A stretch of 46,865 bases of DNA from an uncultured Mycoplasmatota bacterium (GCA_900553395.1 USDJ01000010.1:1-46865), one strand, 5' to 3'; positions 8,143 through 17,812 are shown, counted from the stretch's first letter. Program-made: numbers and translations. Notes: generated by a model not told the origin, from the sequence alone.

Positions 8143-8589
8143 ATGAAGGTAATTGAGGTTAATTTAAAAAGTGAAGATGAATTATTAGAAAAATATAGTG
8201 GTAAACTTTCTAATGAACTATTAAAATATTTGATAAATGAGTCAAAATACACTGATGAAAGTTTAAAAATTGTGGTTAAAACAAATATGGAAGCTGATAG
8301 TGTTAAAGATGTAATAAAAAGTGGATTAAACTCTGCTTTAAAGAATGCTGAGTATATTGATAAACTATATAATAATAAGCAGATTTTATTGTTTATTATG
8401 GGTATAACAATATTAATAATTTCAACTCTTATTTTAAATCAGGTAATCAAAGAAATTGTAATAATAGCAGGTTGGGTGTTCATATGGGAAGTTATTGATA
8501 TATCACTAAATACTGACATTGAAACACGCATAACTAAAAGAACAATAAAAAAATTATTAAAAAGTAGAATCGTGGTAGAAAGATTATAA
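8143..8589 (+). CDS. Hypothetical protein with C-proximal membrane hairpin
   Basis: 148 residues: a soluble, charged N-terminal domain (about 1-75), then two hydrophobic stretches near 82-102 and 104-120, and a basic tail (TKRTIKKLLKSRIVVERL). SD AAGGATAGG lies before ATG 8143. I recognise no family. The stop codon lies inside a perfect 20-bp palindrome that probably ends transcription. Confidence 0.6.
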   Translation: MKVIEVNLKSEDELLEKYSGKLSNELLKYLINESKYTDESLKIVVKTNMEADSVKDVIKSGLNSALKNAEYIDKLYNNKQILLFIMGITILIISTLILNQVIKEIVIIAGWVFIWEVIDISLNTDIETRITKRTIKKLLKSRIVVERL

Positions 8590-8601
8590 TCTTTCTATTT
8601 T
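8577..8601 (+). terminator. Palindromic terminator overlapping a stop codon
   Basis: AGAAAGATTA (8577-8586) is directly followed by its reverse complement TAATCTTTCT (8587-8596), then ATTTTAATT. The TAA stop of the upstream gene is the first triplet of the second arm. The T-tract is short, so efficiency is uncertain. Confidence 0.5.
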
Positions 8602-8641
8602 AATTACTACTAAAAAGTGTTATAATGTTCATGGTGATGAT

Positions 8642-9100
8642 ATGCATAAAAAGCTTAAAATATTAATTATTGCTTTACTGTTTATTACAACTGGATGTGG
8701 CAAGGATAAGTATAAAATTTGTAAACTAGATCTAAATAATAAAAGCGATAATTATATTTTAGATGCAACTTATAAAGTATATTATTCTAAAGGATATGTT
8801 ACAAAAGTTGAAAAAAGTGAGATATACGAATCAGATGATGAGGATATCTTGAAATATTTTAATGATTCTAAATCTATAGAGTATAAAAACTTAAATGAAC
8901 TATATCAGGGATATAGTTATGATATTAAGCTTTTAGATGGTAGTATAAATATTGAAAGTAAAGTAGATATGAACACTTTAGACATAAGCAAAATGGTTAA
9001 AGATGGTTTTATAGATAAGGGATATACTTCTAATGGTAGAATAACCTTAAATGGAATTAAATATGTTTATACTTCAAAAGGATTTAATTGTGACATATAA
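8642..9100 (+). CDS. Secreted lipoprotein of unknown function
   Basis: 152 residues with a lipoprotein signal: basic start MHKKLK, hydrophobic ILIIALLFI, lipobox TTGC with the cysteine at residue 19. The mature domain is reminiscent of small DUF1307/YehR-like lipoproteins (NNKSDNYILDATYKVYYSKG, then YVTKVEKSEIYE), a low-certainty match. GGTGAT at 8633-8638 is the SD, with TATAAT at 8621-8626. It is 17 nt ahead of murD and may share its transcript. Confidence 0.65.
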   Translation: MHKKLKILIIALLFITTGCGKDKYKICKLDLNNKSDNYILDATYKVYYSKGYVTKVEKSEIYESDDEDILKYFNDSKSIEYKNLNELYQGYSYDIKLLDGSINIESKVDMNTLDISKMVKDGFIDKGYTSNGRITLNGIKYVYTSKGFNCDI

Positions 9101-9117
9101 TTTAAGAGGAGGATATT

Positions 9118-10455
9118 ATGTTTGAAAATAAGAAAATTTTTATACTTGGTATGGCTAGAAGTGGTTATCAGGTAGCTAAGTTATTAAGTAAGTATAATAA
9201 TGAAATAGTTATTACTGATAGTAAAGATCAAGACCAAGACCATGTAAAAGAACTTGAAGAGTTGTCAGTTCAATTTATTAAAAGCGATAATCCAGAGGAT
9301 TTATTGGATGATAGTTTTGATTTAGTAGTTAAGAATCCAGGAATAAGATACGATCATCCTTTGATACTAAAAGCTATAGATTTAAATATAAAAGTAGTAA
9401 ACGAAGTGGAGGTAGCTTATCACTTTTTACCTAAAAATAGCTTTATAATAGCCGTTACTGGTTCTAATGGAAAAACTACAACTACAACACTTTGTTATGA
9501 ATTTGTACGTGCTATGAAAAAGCCAGTTCACCTTGGCGGTAATATAGGATATCCGTTATCACAAATTGTAGAAGAAGTTAAGGATAACGATGTAGTAGTT
9601 CTTGAAATATCAGCACAGCAGTTGCACGACCTTTATGATTTTAAACCTAATGTAAGTATTTTAACTAATTTAATACCAGTTCATTTGGATTTTTTTGGAG
9701 ATTATGATACTTATAAAAATCATAAGGCTAAGATATTTATGAACCATACTAATAATGATATAGCAGTTTTAAATGCAGGCGATGAAGATGAAGTTAATTT
9801 AACTAAGAATATTAAATCTAAGAAAATCTATTTTTCAAGTAAAGGTCCAGCAGATTGCTATATAAAAGATGATGCGATTTATTATGAAGAAGAAGAAATT
9901 ATAAAACTTAGTGATATTAAATTAAAGGGTATGCATAATTATGAAAATATTATGTGTGCTATAATAGCTACTAAACAATTAGGAATTAAAAATGAAACTA
10001 TAAGAGAAGTTTTAAGAAAATTTAAAGGTGTAGAACATCGTATAGAATTCGTAAGAAAGTTATCAGGAGTTGAATTTTATAATGATTCTAAGGCTACAAA
10101 TGTTAAATCTACTTCGATAGCAGTTAATTCTTTTGATTCACCAGTAATTTTACTACTTGGCGGTTATGAGAGAAACCATTCATTTGAAGATTTAAAAGAA
10201 GACTTAGCTCATTTAAGACACATAGTATGCTATGGGGAAACTAAATATAGGATTAAAGAATTCTGTGATAAATATCAAATGCCTTGTACAGTCTTAGACA
10301 ATTTAGAAGAATCAATAAATTTTGCTTATGATATGGCTGATCCTGGCAATGTAGTATTATTAAGTCCTGCTTGTGCGGCTTGGGATCAATTTGAAAACTT
10401 TGAAAAAAGAGGTCAGAAGTTTAAAGAAGTAGTAAATTCTTTAAAAGAAAAATAG
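9118..10455 (+). CDS. murD: UDP-N-acetylmuramoylalanine--D-glutamate ligase
   Basis: Cytoplasmic ATP-dependent ligase adding D-Glu to UDP-MurNAc-L-Ala in peptidoglycan precursor synthesis. 445 residues, normal for MurD. The Rossmann-like N-terminus FILGMARSGYQVAKLL binds the UDP moiety; the ATP loop GSNGKTTTTTL is near residue 115; Mur-ligase motifs HLDFFGDYDTYKNHKAKIF, EHRIEFV and YNDSKATN follow in order. SD AGAGGAGG is 6 nt before ATG. Eno follows after 8 nt. Confidence 0.96.
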   Translation: MFENKKIFILGMARSGYQVAKLLSKYNNEIVITDSKDQDQDHVKELEELSVQFIKSDNPEDLLDDSFDLVVKNPGIRYDHPLILKAIDLNIKVVNEVEVAYHFLPKNSFIIAVTGSNGKTTTTTLCYEFVRAMKKPVHLGGNIGYPLSQIVEEVKDNDVVVLEISAQQLHDLYDFKPNVSILTNLIPVHLDFFGDYDTYKNHKAKIFMNHTNNDIAVLNAGDEDEVNLTKNIKSKKIYFSSKGPADCYIKDDAIYYEEEEIIKLSDIKLKGMHNYENIMCAIIATKQLGIKNETIREVLRKFKGVEHRIEFVRKLSGVEFYNDSKATNVKSTSIAVNSFDSPVILLLGGYERNHSFEDLKEDLAHLRHIVCYGETKYRIKEFCDKYQMPCTVLDNLEESINFAYDMADPGNVVLLSPACAAWDQFENFEKRGQKFKEVVNSLKEK

Positions 10456-10463
10456 GAGGAATT

Positions 10464-11699
10464 ATGAAAATAAAAGATGTAAGAGGAAGAGAAATATTGG
10501 ATTCAAGAGGAAATCCTACTGTTGAGGTTGACGTTATTTTAGAGAATGACGTTGTAGGTAGAGCTTCAGTTCCCAGTGGCGCATCAACTGGTGAAAGAGA
10601 AGCTTTAGAACTTCGTGATGGTGGTACTCGTTATATGGGTAAAGGAGTATTAAAAGCTGTTAACCATGTGAATAGTGAATTAAGAGATCTAGTTATAGGA
10701 ATGGATGCTGAGGATCAAAAAAAATTGGATTATGCTATGATAGAATTAGATGGAACTAGTACTAAATCTAGGTTTGGTGCTAATGCAATACTAGGAATTT
10801 CTATGGCAGCAATGAAGGCATCTGCTATAAATCTTGGTTTACCTTTATATAGATATATGGGTAGTGGAACAGTTTTACCTAGACCTATGATAAATATAAT
10901 AAATGGTGGTGCACACGCAGATAATAATTTGGATTTTCAAGAATTTATGATAATCCCAAATAGAGATACAATGAAAGAAAGAATAAGAATTTCTTCAGAG
11001 GTATTTCATGCTTTAAAAAAAGTTTTGAATGAGAGGGGATTATCAACAGGTGTGGGTGATGAAGGCGGTTTCGCACCTAATTTAGATAGTAATCGTGAAG
11101 GCTTTGAATTAATTATTGAGGCTATTAAAAGAGCAGGTTATGTTCCTGGGGAAGATATTAACTTAGCAATTGATGTAGCTGCATCTGAATTTTATAAAGA
11201 TGGAAGATATGAGTTAAAAGGTGAAGGAAAATCTTTAACAACTTTAGAACTTATAGAATTCTATCAAGAATTGGTAGAAAAATATCCAATTATTTCAATA
11301 GAAGATCCTGTTGACGAAAATGATTGGGAAGGATTTAGACTTGTAACAGAAAAGCTTGGAGATAAAATACAACTTGTTGGTGATGATCTATTTGTAACTA
11401 ATAAGGAATGTTTGAAAAAAGGTATAGAAATGAAAGCTGGAAATGCTATATTGCTTAAGGTAAATCAGATAGGTACAATAACTGAAACTCTTGAAACTAT
11501 AGCTTTAGCGAAAGAAAATGGTTATAGTACAATTATTTCACATAGAAGTGGAGAAACTGAAGATACAACTATAGCTGATTTATCTGTTGCTCTTTCACTA
11601 GGTCAAATTAAAACGGGATCTATGTCTAGAACAGATAGAATAGCTAAATATAATCAATTGATTAGAATAGAAGAAGAATTAGAAAATAGCAACGTTTAA
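10464..11699 (+). CDS. eno: Enolase
   Basis: Converts 2-phosphoglycerate to phosphoenolpyruvate in glycolysis. 411 residues, somewhat shorter than the usual 430, with reductions in surface regions. Diagnostic motifs are intact: LDSRGNPTVEVDV at the N-terminus, GASTGEREALELRDG, GVGDEGGFAPNL, SIEDPVDENDW, LLKVNQIGT, the SHRSGETEDTTIADLSV signature, and the lysine in GQIKTGSMSRTDR. It has its own SD (AGGAGG) just after murD. The stop lies in the loop of a terminator. Confidence 0.97.
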   Translation: MKIKDVRGREILDSRGNPTVEVDVILENDVVGRASVPSGASTGEREALELRDGGTRYMGKGVLKAVNHVNSELRDLVIGMDAEDQKKLDYAMIELDGTSTKSRFGANAILGISMAAMKASAINLGLPLYRYMGSGTVLPRPMINIINGGAHADNNLDFQEFMIIPNRDTMKERIRISSEVFHALKKVLNERGLSTGVGDEGGFAPNLDSNREGFELIIEAIKRAGYVPGEDINLAIDVAASEFYKDGRYELKGEGKSLTTLELIEFYQELVEKYPIISIEDPVDENDWEGFRLVTEKLGDKIQLVGDDLFVTNKECLKKGIEMKAGNAILLKVNQIGTITETLETIALAKENGYSTIISHRSGETEDTTIADLSVALSLGQIKTGSMSRTDRIAKYNQLIRIEEELENSNV

Positions 11700-11717
11700 G
11701 TTGCTATTTTTAGTTTT
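11683..11717 (+). terminator. Terminator of murD-eno, stop codon in loop
   Basis: AAAATAGCAAC (11683-11693) pairs with GTTGCTATTTT (11700-11710), followed by T-rich sequence. The eno TAA is in the hairpin loop. Confidence 0.88.
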
Positions 11718-11776
11718 TTATGTAAAAAAAATTAAATGTAAATAAAAATTTTATTAAAAAAATTAAAAATATATTT

Positions 11777-11858
11777 TTGACAAGCCATTTTATCTTTGAT
11801 ATTATTTTTTAGCTATTTAAAAAAATAGTTAATTTTTCTTTTAGTTATATGTTATAAT
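11777..11858 (+). promoter_or_regulatory. Two candidate promoters for ftsK
   Basis: TTGACA at 11777-11782 with 17-bp spacer to TATTAT at 11800-11805; and an extended -10, TGTTATAAT, with TATAAT at 11853-11858 and a poor -35. SD GGAGG at 11874-11878 follows. Confidence 0.6.
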
Positions 11859-11884
11859 GTTTATGTAAGCTATGGAGGTATTTT

Positions 11885-14080
11885 ATGGCAAAAAAGAAGA
11901 AAAGAAAAGAAGAAAATAAAGAAAGTGCAGGATATATAGTAGAACTTAAAGGTATCCTTTTAATAATAATAGCTATAATAGGGTTATGTCCTTTTGGACC
12001 AGTGGCAGATTTTATAAAAGGATTTTCTTGTTTCCTATTTGGTACGCTGTGGGCTGTTTTTTTGGTCTGCTTAATATTTATAGGATTTGTAACTATAGTT
12101 AAAAGAAAAATACCTAAAATATTGACTGGTAAAACTATAGGCTTGTTTATAATAGCTATAGGTATACTTACATTATTGCATATTAGTTATATAAAAACGT
12201 TAAAGATTAATCCTAATAATTTTGATATATTAAAAAATGGACCACAGGTATTAGAAAAAACTGTTGATAATGTTATGTATTATATAAAAGGCGGATTTGA
12301 TTCTTCTAATACGGGTGGAGGAGTTATCGGAGGTATTTTTCTTAGTATATTTGTTTCACTTTTAACATTAAATGGTACAAAATTTATTTGTATAATTCTT
12401 ATTGCTTGTGGAATTTTAATATATACTGGTCTTTCATTATATGAAATATTTAAGAAGACTGGTGATGAAATGAAGTCATTAGCAAGTAAGGTTAAGAGGC
12501 CAAAAAGAGAAAAAAGTTATCATAAAAGTGTAGTTCAAGATAAAGAAGAAGTTGAACAAGTAGAAGAAAATGTAGTTGAAGAAAAGCAAGTAGAAGTTGT
12601 TAATAATGTAGATAATAATGCTACGCCAAACAAAAAGTATACTTATCCGCCAATATCATTATTAAATAAGCCTTCTAAAGTAGATGGAAAAGATAATGAA
12701 CTTGCTATTAAAAACAATATACCAATATTAATACAGGTATTAAAGGACTTTGGAATAGAGGCTAAAGTTGTAAATGCACACGTTGGGCCTGCTGTTACAC
12801 AATATGAACTTGAAATAAAAGCAGGTACTAAAGTTAGTAAAATTCTTAGTCTAAATAGGGAAATAGCGTTAGCATTAGCAGCTAAAGATGTCAGAATTCA
12901 AGCTCCTATTCCAGGTAAAAATACTATAGGTATAGAGCTTCCTAATAAAAGCATTTCGATGGTAACAGTAAGAGAAGTGTTAGCAAACGTTCCATCTAGC
13001 AAAGCAGGATCTAAATTACTTGCAGTTTTAGGTAGGGACATTATGGGTGAACCACAATGGATGGAAATAAATAAAACTCCGCACTTATTAGTTGCTGGAT
13101 CTACAGGAAGTGGTAAATCTGTTTGTATAAATAGTATTTTAGCTTCTATATTAATGCGTGCAAAACCAGATGAAGTTAAATTAGTACTTGTAGACCCCAA
13201 AAAGGTTGAACTTTCAATATACAATGGGGTTCCACATCTACTGGCTCCCGTTGTTACGGATCCGAAAAGAGCTAATGTAGCTCTTAAAAGGATTGTGTCT
13301 GAAATGGAAAGAAGATATGATGTATTTGAAGAGAGTAAAACCAAAAATATAGAGAGCTATAATGCATATATAGATAAAAAGAATGAATCTTTACCACCAG
13401 AGGCAAAAGAAAAGAGAATGCCTTATATAGTTGTAATAATAGATGAGCTTGCAGATTTGATGCTAGTAGCAGCAAAAGAGGTAGAGGATTCTATTATGAG
13501 AATAACTCAAATGGCTCGTGCTGCTGGAATACACTTGATTGTAGCAACACAAAGACCATCAACAGATGTAATTACTGGTGTTGTAAAGGCTAATATACCT
13601 TCACGTATATCATTTGCTGTATCAAGTGGTATAGATTCTAGAACCATACTAGATATGGTTGGTGCTGAAAAATTACTTGGAAAAGGTGATATGCTATTTT
13701 TACCACAAGGAACTAATGTACCTATACGTATACAAGGAACATTTATCTCTGAAGAAGAGACTAAAAATATAGTTGACTTTGTATGTAATGAGCAAAAAGC
13801 TCATTATGATGAAACTTTACTTATGGATGATGACGAAAAAGGTGCTACTACAATGGTTGAAAGTAAAGACGACTATGAGGAACCACTATATAACGAGATA
13901 GTAGATTTTGTTATAACGCAAGGAAAGGCAAGTGCATCTCTTTTACAAAGAAGATTTCGTCTTGGATATAATAGGGCTGCTCGTTGTATAGATTTACTTG
14001 AAGATAGAGGAATTATTGGACCTCAAAACGGATCTAAACCAAGGGAAGTTTTGGTTAAATCAGATAGTTCATCTGACTAA
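11885..14080 (+). CDS. ftsK: DNA translocase FtsK/SpoIIIE
   Basis: Membrane-anchored hexameric dsDNA pump that clears chromosome from the closing septum (or moves it into a forespore). 731 residues: Lys-rich start, four membrane segments up to about residue 185, a charged linker (about 200-250), the alpha/beta motor with Walker A GSTGSGKSV near 405, Walker B IVVIIDELADLM, and a C-terminal winged-helix gamma domain (SLLQRRFRLGYNRAARCIDL) that reads orientation sequences. The length fits SpoIIIE/FtsK of Bacilli; sequence alone does not separate the two roles. Confidence 0.95.
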   Translation: MAKKKKRKEENKESAGYIVELKGILLIIIAIIGLCPFGPVADFIKGFSCFLFGTLWAVFLVCLIFIGFVTIVKRKIPKILTGKTIGLFIIAIGILTLLHISYIKTLKINPNNFDILKNGPQVLEKTVDNVMYYIKGGFDSSNTGGGVIGGIFLSIFVSLLTLNGTKFICIILIACGILIYTGLSLYEIFKKTGDEMKSLASKVKRPKREKSYHKSVVQDKEEVEQVEENVVEEKQVEVVNNVDNNATPNKKYTYPPISLLNKPSKVDGKDNELAIKNNIPILIQVLKDFGIEAKVVNAHVGPAVTQYELEIKAGTKVSKILSLNREIALALAAKDVRIQAPIPGKNTIGIELPNKSISMVTVREVLANVPSSKAGSKLLAVLGRDIMGEPQWMEINKTPHLLVAGSTGSGKSVCINSILASILMRAKPDEVKLVLVDPKKVELSIYNGVPHLLAPVVTDPKRANVALKRIVSEMERRYDVFEESKTKNIESYNAYIDKKNESLPPEAKEKRMPYIVVIIDELADLMLVAAKEVEDSIMRITQMARAAGIHLIVATQRPSTDVITGVVKANIPSRISFAVSSGIDSRTILDMVGAEKLLGKGDMLFLPQGTNVPIRIQGTFISEEETKNIVDFVCNEQKAHYDETLLMDDDEKGATTMVESKDDYEEPLYNEIVDFVITQGKASASLLQRRFRLGYNRAARCIDLLEDRGIIGPQNGSKPREVLVKSDSSSD

Positions 14081-14131
14081 AATTCGACAATATAATACTG
14101 ATTGTTAAGCTACAATAAAATTGGTGATTTT

Positions 14132-14590
14132 ATGAAGAAGTATTTTATAACTTTTATACTAGCTTTAGCAATCGGTTTTTTTCTTTCTAATTTTTTTCTG
14201 AATCAATATAGAGATTACAAAGGCGTTAAAGTATCTAATAGTGGAGAAGAATTGTATTTCATACAGTATGGAGTATTTTCTAGCTTGGAGAGTATGGAAG
14301 AAAACACTATATCACTTGAGAATTATGTTTATACTGTAGAAAATAATATGTATTATGTATATATAGGTATATCTGCAGATAAGGATGTATCTCAAAAAAT
14401 AGCGGCTTATTATAAAAAAATAGGATATGAAACAATTGAAAAAAAATATTTGGTGAGTAATAAAAATTTTTTAGAGCTTTTAGGTACTTATGATCAGATT
14501 ATAAAGAGCACAGAAGATGAAACAGCACTATCCTCCTTGATTAATCAGGTATTAATTAAATACGAGGAGGTTGTGATACATGGTGGTTAA
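14132..14590 (+). CDS. Membrane-anchored SPOR-like protein
   Basis: 152 residues from ATG 14132, chosen over the upstream in-frame start at 14102 because GGTGAT is 6 nt before it. One N-terminal membrane segment (YFITFILALAIGFFLSNFF), then an extracellular domain with the pattern of a SPOR peptidoglycan-binding fold: YFIQYGVFSSLESME ... YYVYIGISAD ... AAYYKKIGYETIEK. This would bind glycan strands at the division site. The match is by pattern only and the C-terminal 50 residues are unassigned. It sits between ftsK and radC, overlapping radC by 11 nt. Confidence 0.65.
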   Translation: MKKYFITFILALAIGFFLSNFFLNQYRDYKGVKVSNSGEELYFIQYGVFSSLESMEENTISLENYVYTVENNMYYVYIGISADKDVSQKIAAYYKKIGYETIEKKYLVSNKNFLELLGTYDQIIKSTEDETALSSLINQVLIKYEEVVIHGG

Positions 14591-15269
14591 AATAAAGGAT
14601 ATTCCTATAAATGAAAGGCCGTGTGAGAGATTAATTTTAAATGGCTCAGAAAACTTAAGTAGTGAAGAACTATTAGCTATAATTTTAAGAACTGGATTAA
14701 AGGGGACTTCATCTAAAGAGTTAGCTAGTTATTTATTAAGTAGTATAGGTGGTATAAAAAAATTAAGAGATATTACTTTTGAATCTTTAAAAAAGGTTAA
14801 AGGTATAGGTAAGAATAAAGCTTGTAGTATAATGGCAATGGTTGAGCTTGGAAAAAGGATTAATCAGGAAATAGATAATTTACAAAATGTTAGAATAAAT
14901 AGTTCAAACTTAGTTTTTAAATATTATAAAGACAAATTAGGTTATAAAAAGCAAGAATATTTTTATGCTATTTATCTTGATACATCTAAGAGATTTATAA
15001 GTGAAAAATCGCTTTTTATTGGAACTATAAATTATAGTGTTGTTCATCCTAGAGAAGTTTTCAAAGAAGCTTATTTAAATGGTGCGAGCGCTATTATTTG
15101 TGTACATAATCATCCTAGTGGAAATGTAATACCAAGTAAACAGGATTTAGAAGTTACAAATAATCTTATAAATGTAGGTAAGATTCTTGGAATTAAAGTT
15201 TTAGATCATATAATTATCTCAAAAAATAATTATTATAGTTTTTTAGAGAATGGGGATATTTCAATTTAA
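14580..15269 (+). CDS. radC: RadC family JAB-domain protein
   Basis: 229 residues. Residues 1-85 carry a UPF0758 N-terminal domain with a helix-hairpin-helix (LKKVKGIGKNKACSIMAMVE). The C-terminal 125 residues are a JAB/MPN metalloprotease-like fold with VHNHPSG...SKQD and an upstream Glu in HPREVFKEA. The historical DNA-repair role is not supported for the family; the biochemical function is unsettled. SD GAGGAGG. It lies just before mreC, as in Bacillus. Confidence 0.95.
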   Translation: MVVKIKDIPINERPCERLILNGSENLSSEELLAIILRTGLKGTSSKELASYLLSSIGGIKKLRDITFESLKKVKGIGKNKACSIMAMVELGKRINQEIDNLQNVRINSSNLVFKYYKDKLGYKKQEYFYAIYLDTSKRFISEKSLFIGTINYSVVHPREVFKEAYLNGASAIICVHNHPSGNVIPSKQDLEVTNNLINVGKILGIKVLDHIIISKNNYYSFLENGDISI

Positions 15270-15303
15270 CTATTTTTAATATATAATAATAGTAGGTGGT
15301 AAT

Positions 15304-16152
15304 GTGAAAGGTAAAAATAATAACAAACTAAAATATATTATAATTTCTATATTTATATTTGCTGTTTTAATAGGGATAACGGTTAATACTATTAATGATA
15401 GTCGTAACTTGAATTTTTTTGAAAAGTCGATAAAAGATAGCGTTATATTTGTAGAAAAAATATTTTACACTCCTGTTAAGTATGTTAATGAAAAAATTAG
15501 TGAGATAAAAGAAAGTAAAAACTTATATAAAAAGTACACTAAGTTATTAAAGAAAGTTGAGAAAACTGATCTTTATTATGCACAGATTGAAGAACTTCAA
15601 AAAGAAGTTACTGAATTAAAATCTACATTAAATTTGAATGCCACATTGTCTGAATATAATTATGTAAATGCTACAGTAGTAGGTAGAAATATAGGATATT
15701 GGTATAATACCTTAAATATTGATAAAGGATCAAAAAGTGGAATAAAAGTTGGTGATGCTGTAATAACTGAAAAAGGATTAATAGGTAAAATTATAAATAC
15801 AAGCAATTTTTCTAGTACAGTAAAATTGCTTACAACTGATGAAATTATTAATAAAATATCTATAAAAATAAGTTCCGGTGATGATTATTTTTATGGATTG
15901 CTAAGTGGGTATAATGTAGAAAAAAATGTCTATGAGATAGAAGGTATTACAGATTATAATATTATAAAAGAAGGAGATATTGTAACAACAACTGGTCTTA
16001 CCGATTATTTTCCTAGTGGTATATTAATAGGAAACGTATCTAGTATAGTAAAAGATGAATTTGATTTAAATAGTGTGGTTGAAGTAAAGCCATCAGTAGA
16101 CTTTTCTAATATAAGTATTGTTACGGTATTAAATAGGAAGGCATTAAAATGA
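15304..16152 (+). CDS. mreC: Rod shape-determining protein MreC
   Basis: Scaffold of the elongasome that links MreB with extracytoplasmic cell-wall synthases. 282 residues: short basic N-terminus, one membrane segment (about 10-28), a coiled coil (about 65-105, KKVEKTDLYYAQIEELQKEV), then the beta-rich periplasmic-type domain (VVGRNIGYWYNTLNIDKGSK, DAVITEKGLIGKI). GTG start at 15304 with AGGTGG 5 nt before. It overlaps mreD by 4 nt. Confidence 0.93.
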   Translation: MKGKNNNKLKYIIISIFIFAVLIGITVNTINDSRNLNFFEKSIKDSVIFVEKIFYTPVKYVNEKISEIKESKNLYKKYTKLLKKVEKTDLYYAQIEELQKEVTELKSTLNLNATLSEYNYVNATVVGRNIGYWYNTLNIDKGSKSGIKVGDAVITEKGLIGKIINTSNFSSTVKLLTTDEIINKISIKISSGDDYFYGLLSGYNVEKNVYEIEGITDYNIIKEGDIVTTTGLTDYFPSGILIGNVSSIVKDEFDLNSVVEVKPSVDFSNISIVTVLNRKALK

Positions 16153-16637
16153 TATATATATATTTAATACTATCTTTTTTACTTGAAGCTATATGTACCA
16201 ATATATTCAGTTTAGATAGCTTGTTTATTCCTCTTTTCACATTAACTGCATTAGTAATTATTTATCCTTGCTTCAATAATAAAGTATTTAATTTTATTAT
16301 TACTTCTGTTATTTTGGGATTGGCATATGATATAGCTTTTTCAAGTTCTATTTTTATAAATACTATTGTTTTTGGAATTAGTTCTGCTTTAATTATATTA
16401 CTTTATAATTATGTTAATTTTAGTATTTATAGTTCAATTTTATTTAATATAGTAACAATTATATTTTATAGATTGGTAAGTTATTTAATACTTTGTGTTA
16501 TTGAATATCTAAATTTTAATCAGTCTTTGCTATTTAAAGGAATATATAGCTCATTAATAATTAATATTTTATATGGTATAGTAAGTTATATTTTACTTTA
16601 TTGCATTTTAAATAAGTATAAAAACAACAATTTTTAG
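16149..16637 (+). CDS. mreD: Rod shape-determining protein MreD
   Basis: 162 residues, almost entirely hydrophobic with five or six membrane segments, and a polar patch in the AYDIAFSSSIFINT region typical of MreD. ATGA overlap with mreC shows translational coupling. Together they form the membrane part of the elongasome; no mreB is in the window. The call depends partly on position because MreD sequences are poorly conserved. Confidence 0.85.
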   Translation: MIYIYLILSFLLEAICTNIFSLDSLFIPLFTLTALVIIYPCFNNKVFNFIITSVILGLAYDIAFSSSIFINTIVFGISSALIILLYNYVNFSIYSSILFNIVTIIFYRLVSYLILCVIEYLNFNQSLLFKGIYSSLIINILYGIVSYILLYCILNKYKNNNF

Positions 16638-16698
16638 AATTTTGATTATGAATAAAATAACTTTTTTAAAAACTGTAAAAAATTGCTAGCAGAAAATA

Positions 16699-16712
16699 TG
16701 TACAAATGTTCG
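16699..16712. promoter_or_regulatory. LexA (SOS) box-like site upstream of recA
   Basis: The reverse strand reads CGAACATTTGTACA, close to the Bacillus-type SOS box CGAAC-N4-GTTCG, with one perfect half-site. It lies 10 bp upstream of the recA -35. No lexA gene is in the window, so the assignment is by motif and position. Confidence 0.6.
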
Positions 16713-16721
16713 TAAAAACTA

Positions 16722-16750
16722 TTGACATTTGTTTTTTTGTTTAGTATAAT
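16722..16750 (+). promoter_or_regulatory. recA promoter
   Basis: Consensus TTGACA (16722-16727), 17-bp spacer, consensus TATAAT (16745-16750). Confidence 0.88.
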
Positions 16751-16780
16751 TAATTTGTAATTATAAAGGAGGAAAAACAT

Positions 16781-17809
16781 ATGGCTAAGACATCATCTGC
16801 TGATAAAACCTTGGATCAAGTATTATTAGACATAGAAAAACAATTCGGAAAAGGTGCAGTAATGAAATTAGGCGAACATGAACATCAAAAAATAGATACA
16901 ATTTCTAGTGGTTCTATTTCTTTAGATATAGCTCTTGGAATAGGCGGATACCCTAAAGGAAGAATTATAGAAATATTTGGACCTGAATCAAGTGGAAAAA
17001 CTACTTTTGCTCTTCACGCTATTGCTGAAGCACAAAAAAAGGGTGGAAGGGCTGCATTTATAGATGCCGAGCATGCCTTGGATCCGGTTTATGCATCAAA
17101 ACTTGGTGTTAATATAAACGAATTATTGCTTTCACAACCAGATAATGGAGAACAAGCTCTTGAAATCTGTGAAGCATTAGTAAGAAGTGGAGCAATAAGC
17201 ATAATAGTAATAGACTCAGTTGCAGCATTAGTTCCACAAGCTGAAATAGAAGGTGAAATGGGTGATTCTCATGTTGGACTTCAGGCAAGATTAATGAGTC
17301 AGGCTTTGAGAAAACTATCTGGAATTATAAATAAAACTAATACAGTAGTAATATTTATAAATCAATTACGTGAAAAAGTTGGAATAATGTTTGGAAATCC
17401 AGAAGTAACTCCAGGTGGAAGGGCTCTAAAATTTTATTCTTCTGTAAGACTAGAAATAAGAAAAGGTGAACAAATAAAATTAGGAAGCGAAGCTATAGGT
17501 AACAGAACAAATATTAAAGTTGTAAAAAATAAAATGGCGCCTCCATTCAAGTCTTGTTCAGTTGATATTATTTATGGTGAAGGTGTGTCTATAACCGGAG
17601 AGATTGTAGACTTAGGTGTAGAATCAGGCGTTTTGGAAAAAAGTGGAGCTTGGTACTCTTATGATGGAAATAAAGTTGGTCAAGGAAAAGAAAACGTAAA
17701 AGACTGGCTAAAGAAAAATCCTAGCATAAAAGAAGAAATTGAGAAAAAAGTTAGAGACTATTATGAACAAAATGATAAGTTACAAATAGGAGCTAAAGAT
17801 ACCGATTAA
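16781..17809 (+). CDS. recA: Recombinase RecA
   Basis: ATP-dependent strand-exchange protein for homologous recombination and SOS co-protease activity. 342 residues, full length. N-terminal QVLLDIEKQFGKGAVMKLGE, Walker A GPESSGKTT near residue 67, Walker B IIVIDSVAAL, the RecA signature around ALRKLSGIINKTNTVVIFIN, and a short acidic tail. SD AAAGGAGG. Monocistronic, between its own promoter and terminator, with an SOS-like box upstream. Confidence 0.98.
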   Translation: MAKTSSADKTLDQVLLDIEKQFGKGAVMKLGEHEHQKIDTISSGSISLDIALGIGGYPKGRIIEIFGPESSGKTTFALHAIAEAQKKGGRAAFIDAEHALDPVYASKLGVNINELLLSQPDNGEQALEICEALVRSGAISIIVIDSVAALVPQAEIEGEMGDSHVGLQARLMSQALRKLSGIINKTNTVVIFINQLREKVGIMFGNPEVTPGGRALKFYSSVRLEIRKGEQIKLGSEAIGNRTNIKVVKNKMAPPFKSCSVDIIYGEGVSITGEIVDLGVESGVLEKSGAWYSYDGNKVGQGKENVKDWLKKNPSIKEEIEKKVRDYYEQNDKLQIGAKDTD

Positions 17810-17812
17810 CTG

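Noticed and set aside
12898..13475. Minus-strand ORFs opposite ftsK
   Set aside because: They are antisense shadows of the ATPase domain with no SD or family resemblance.
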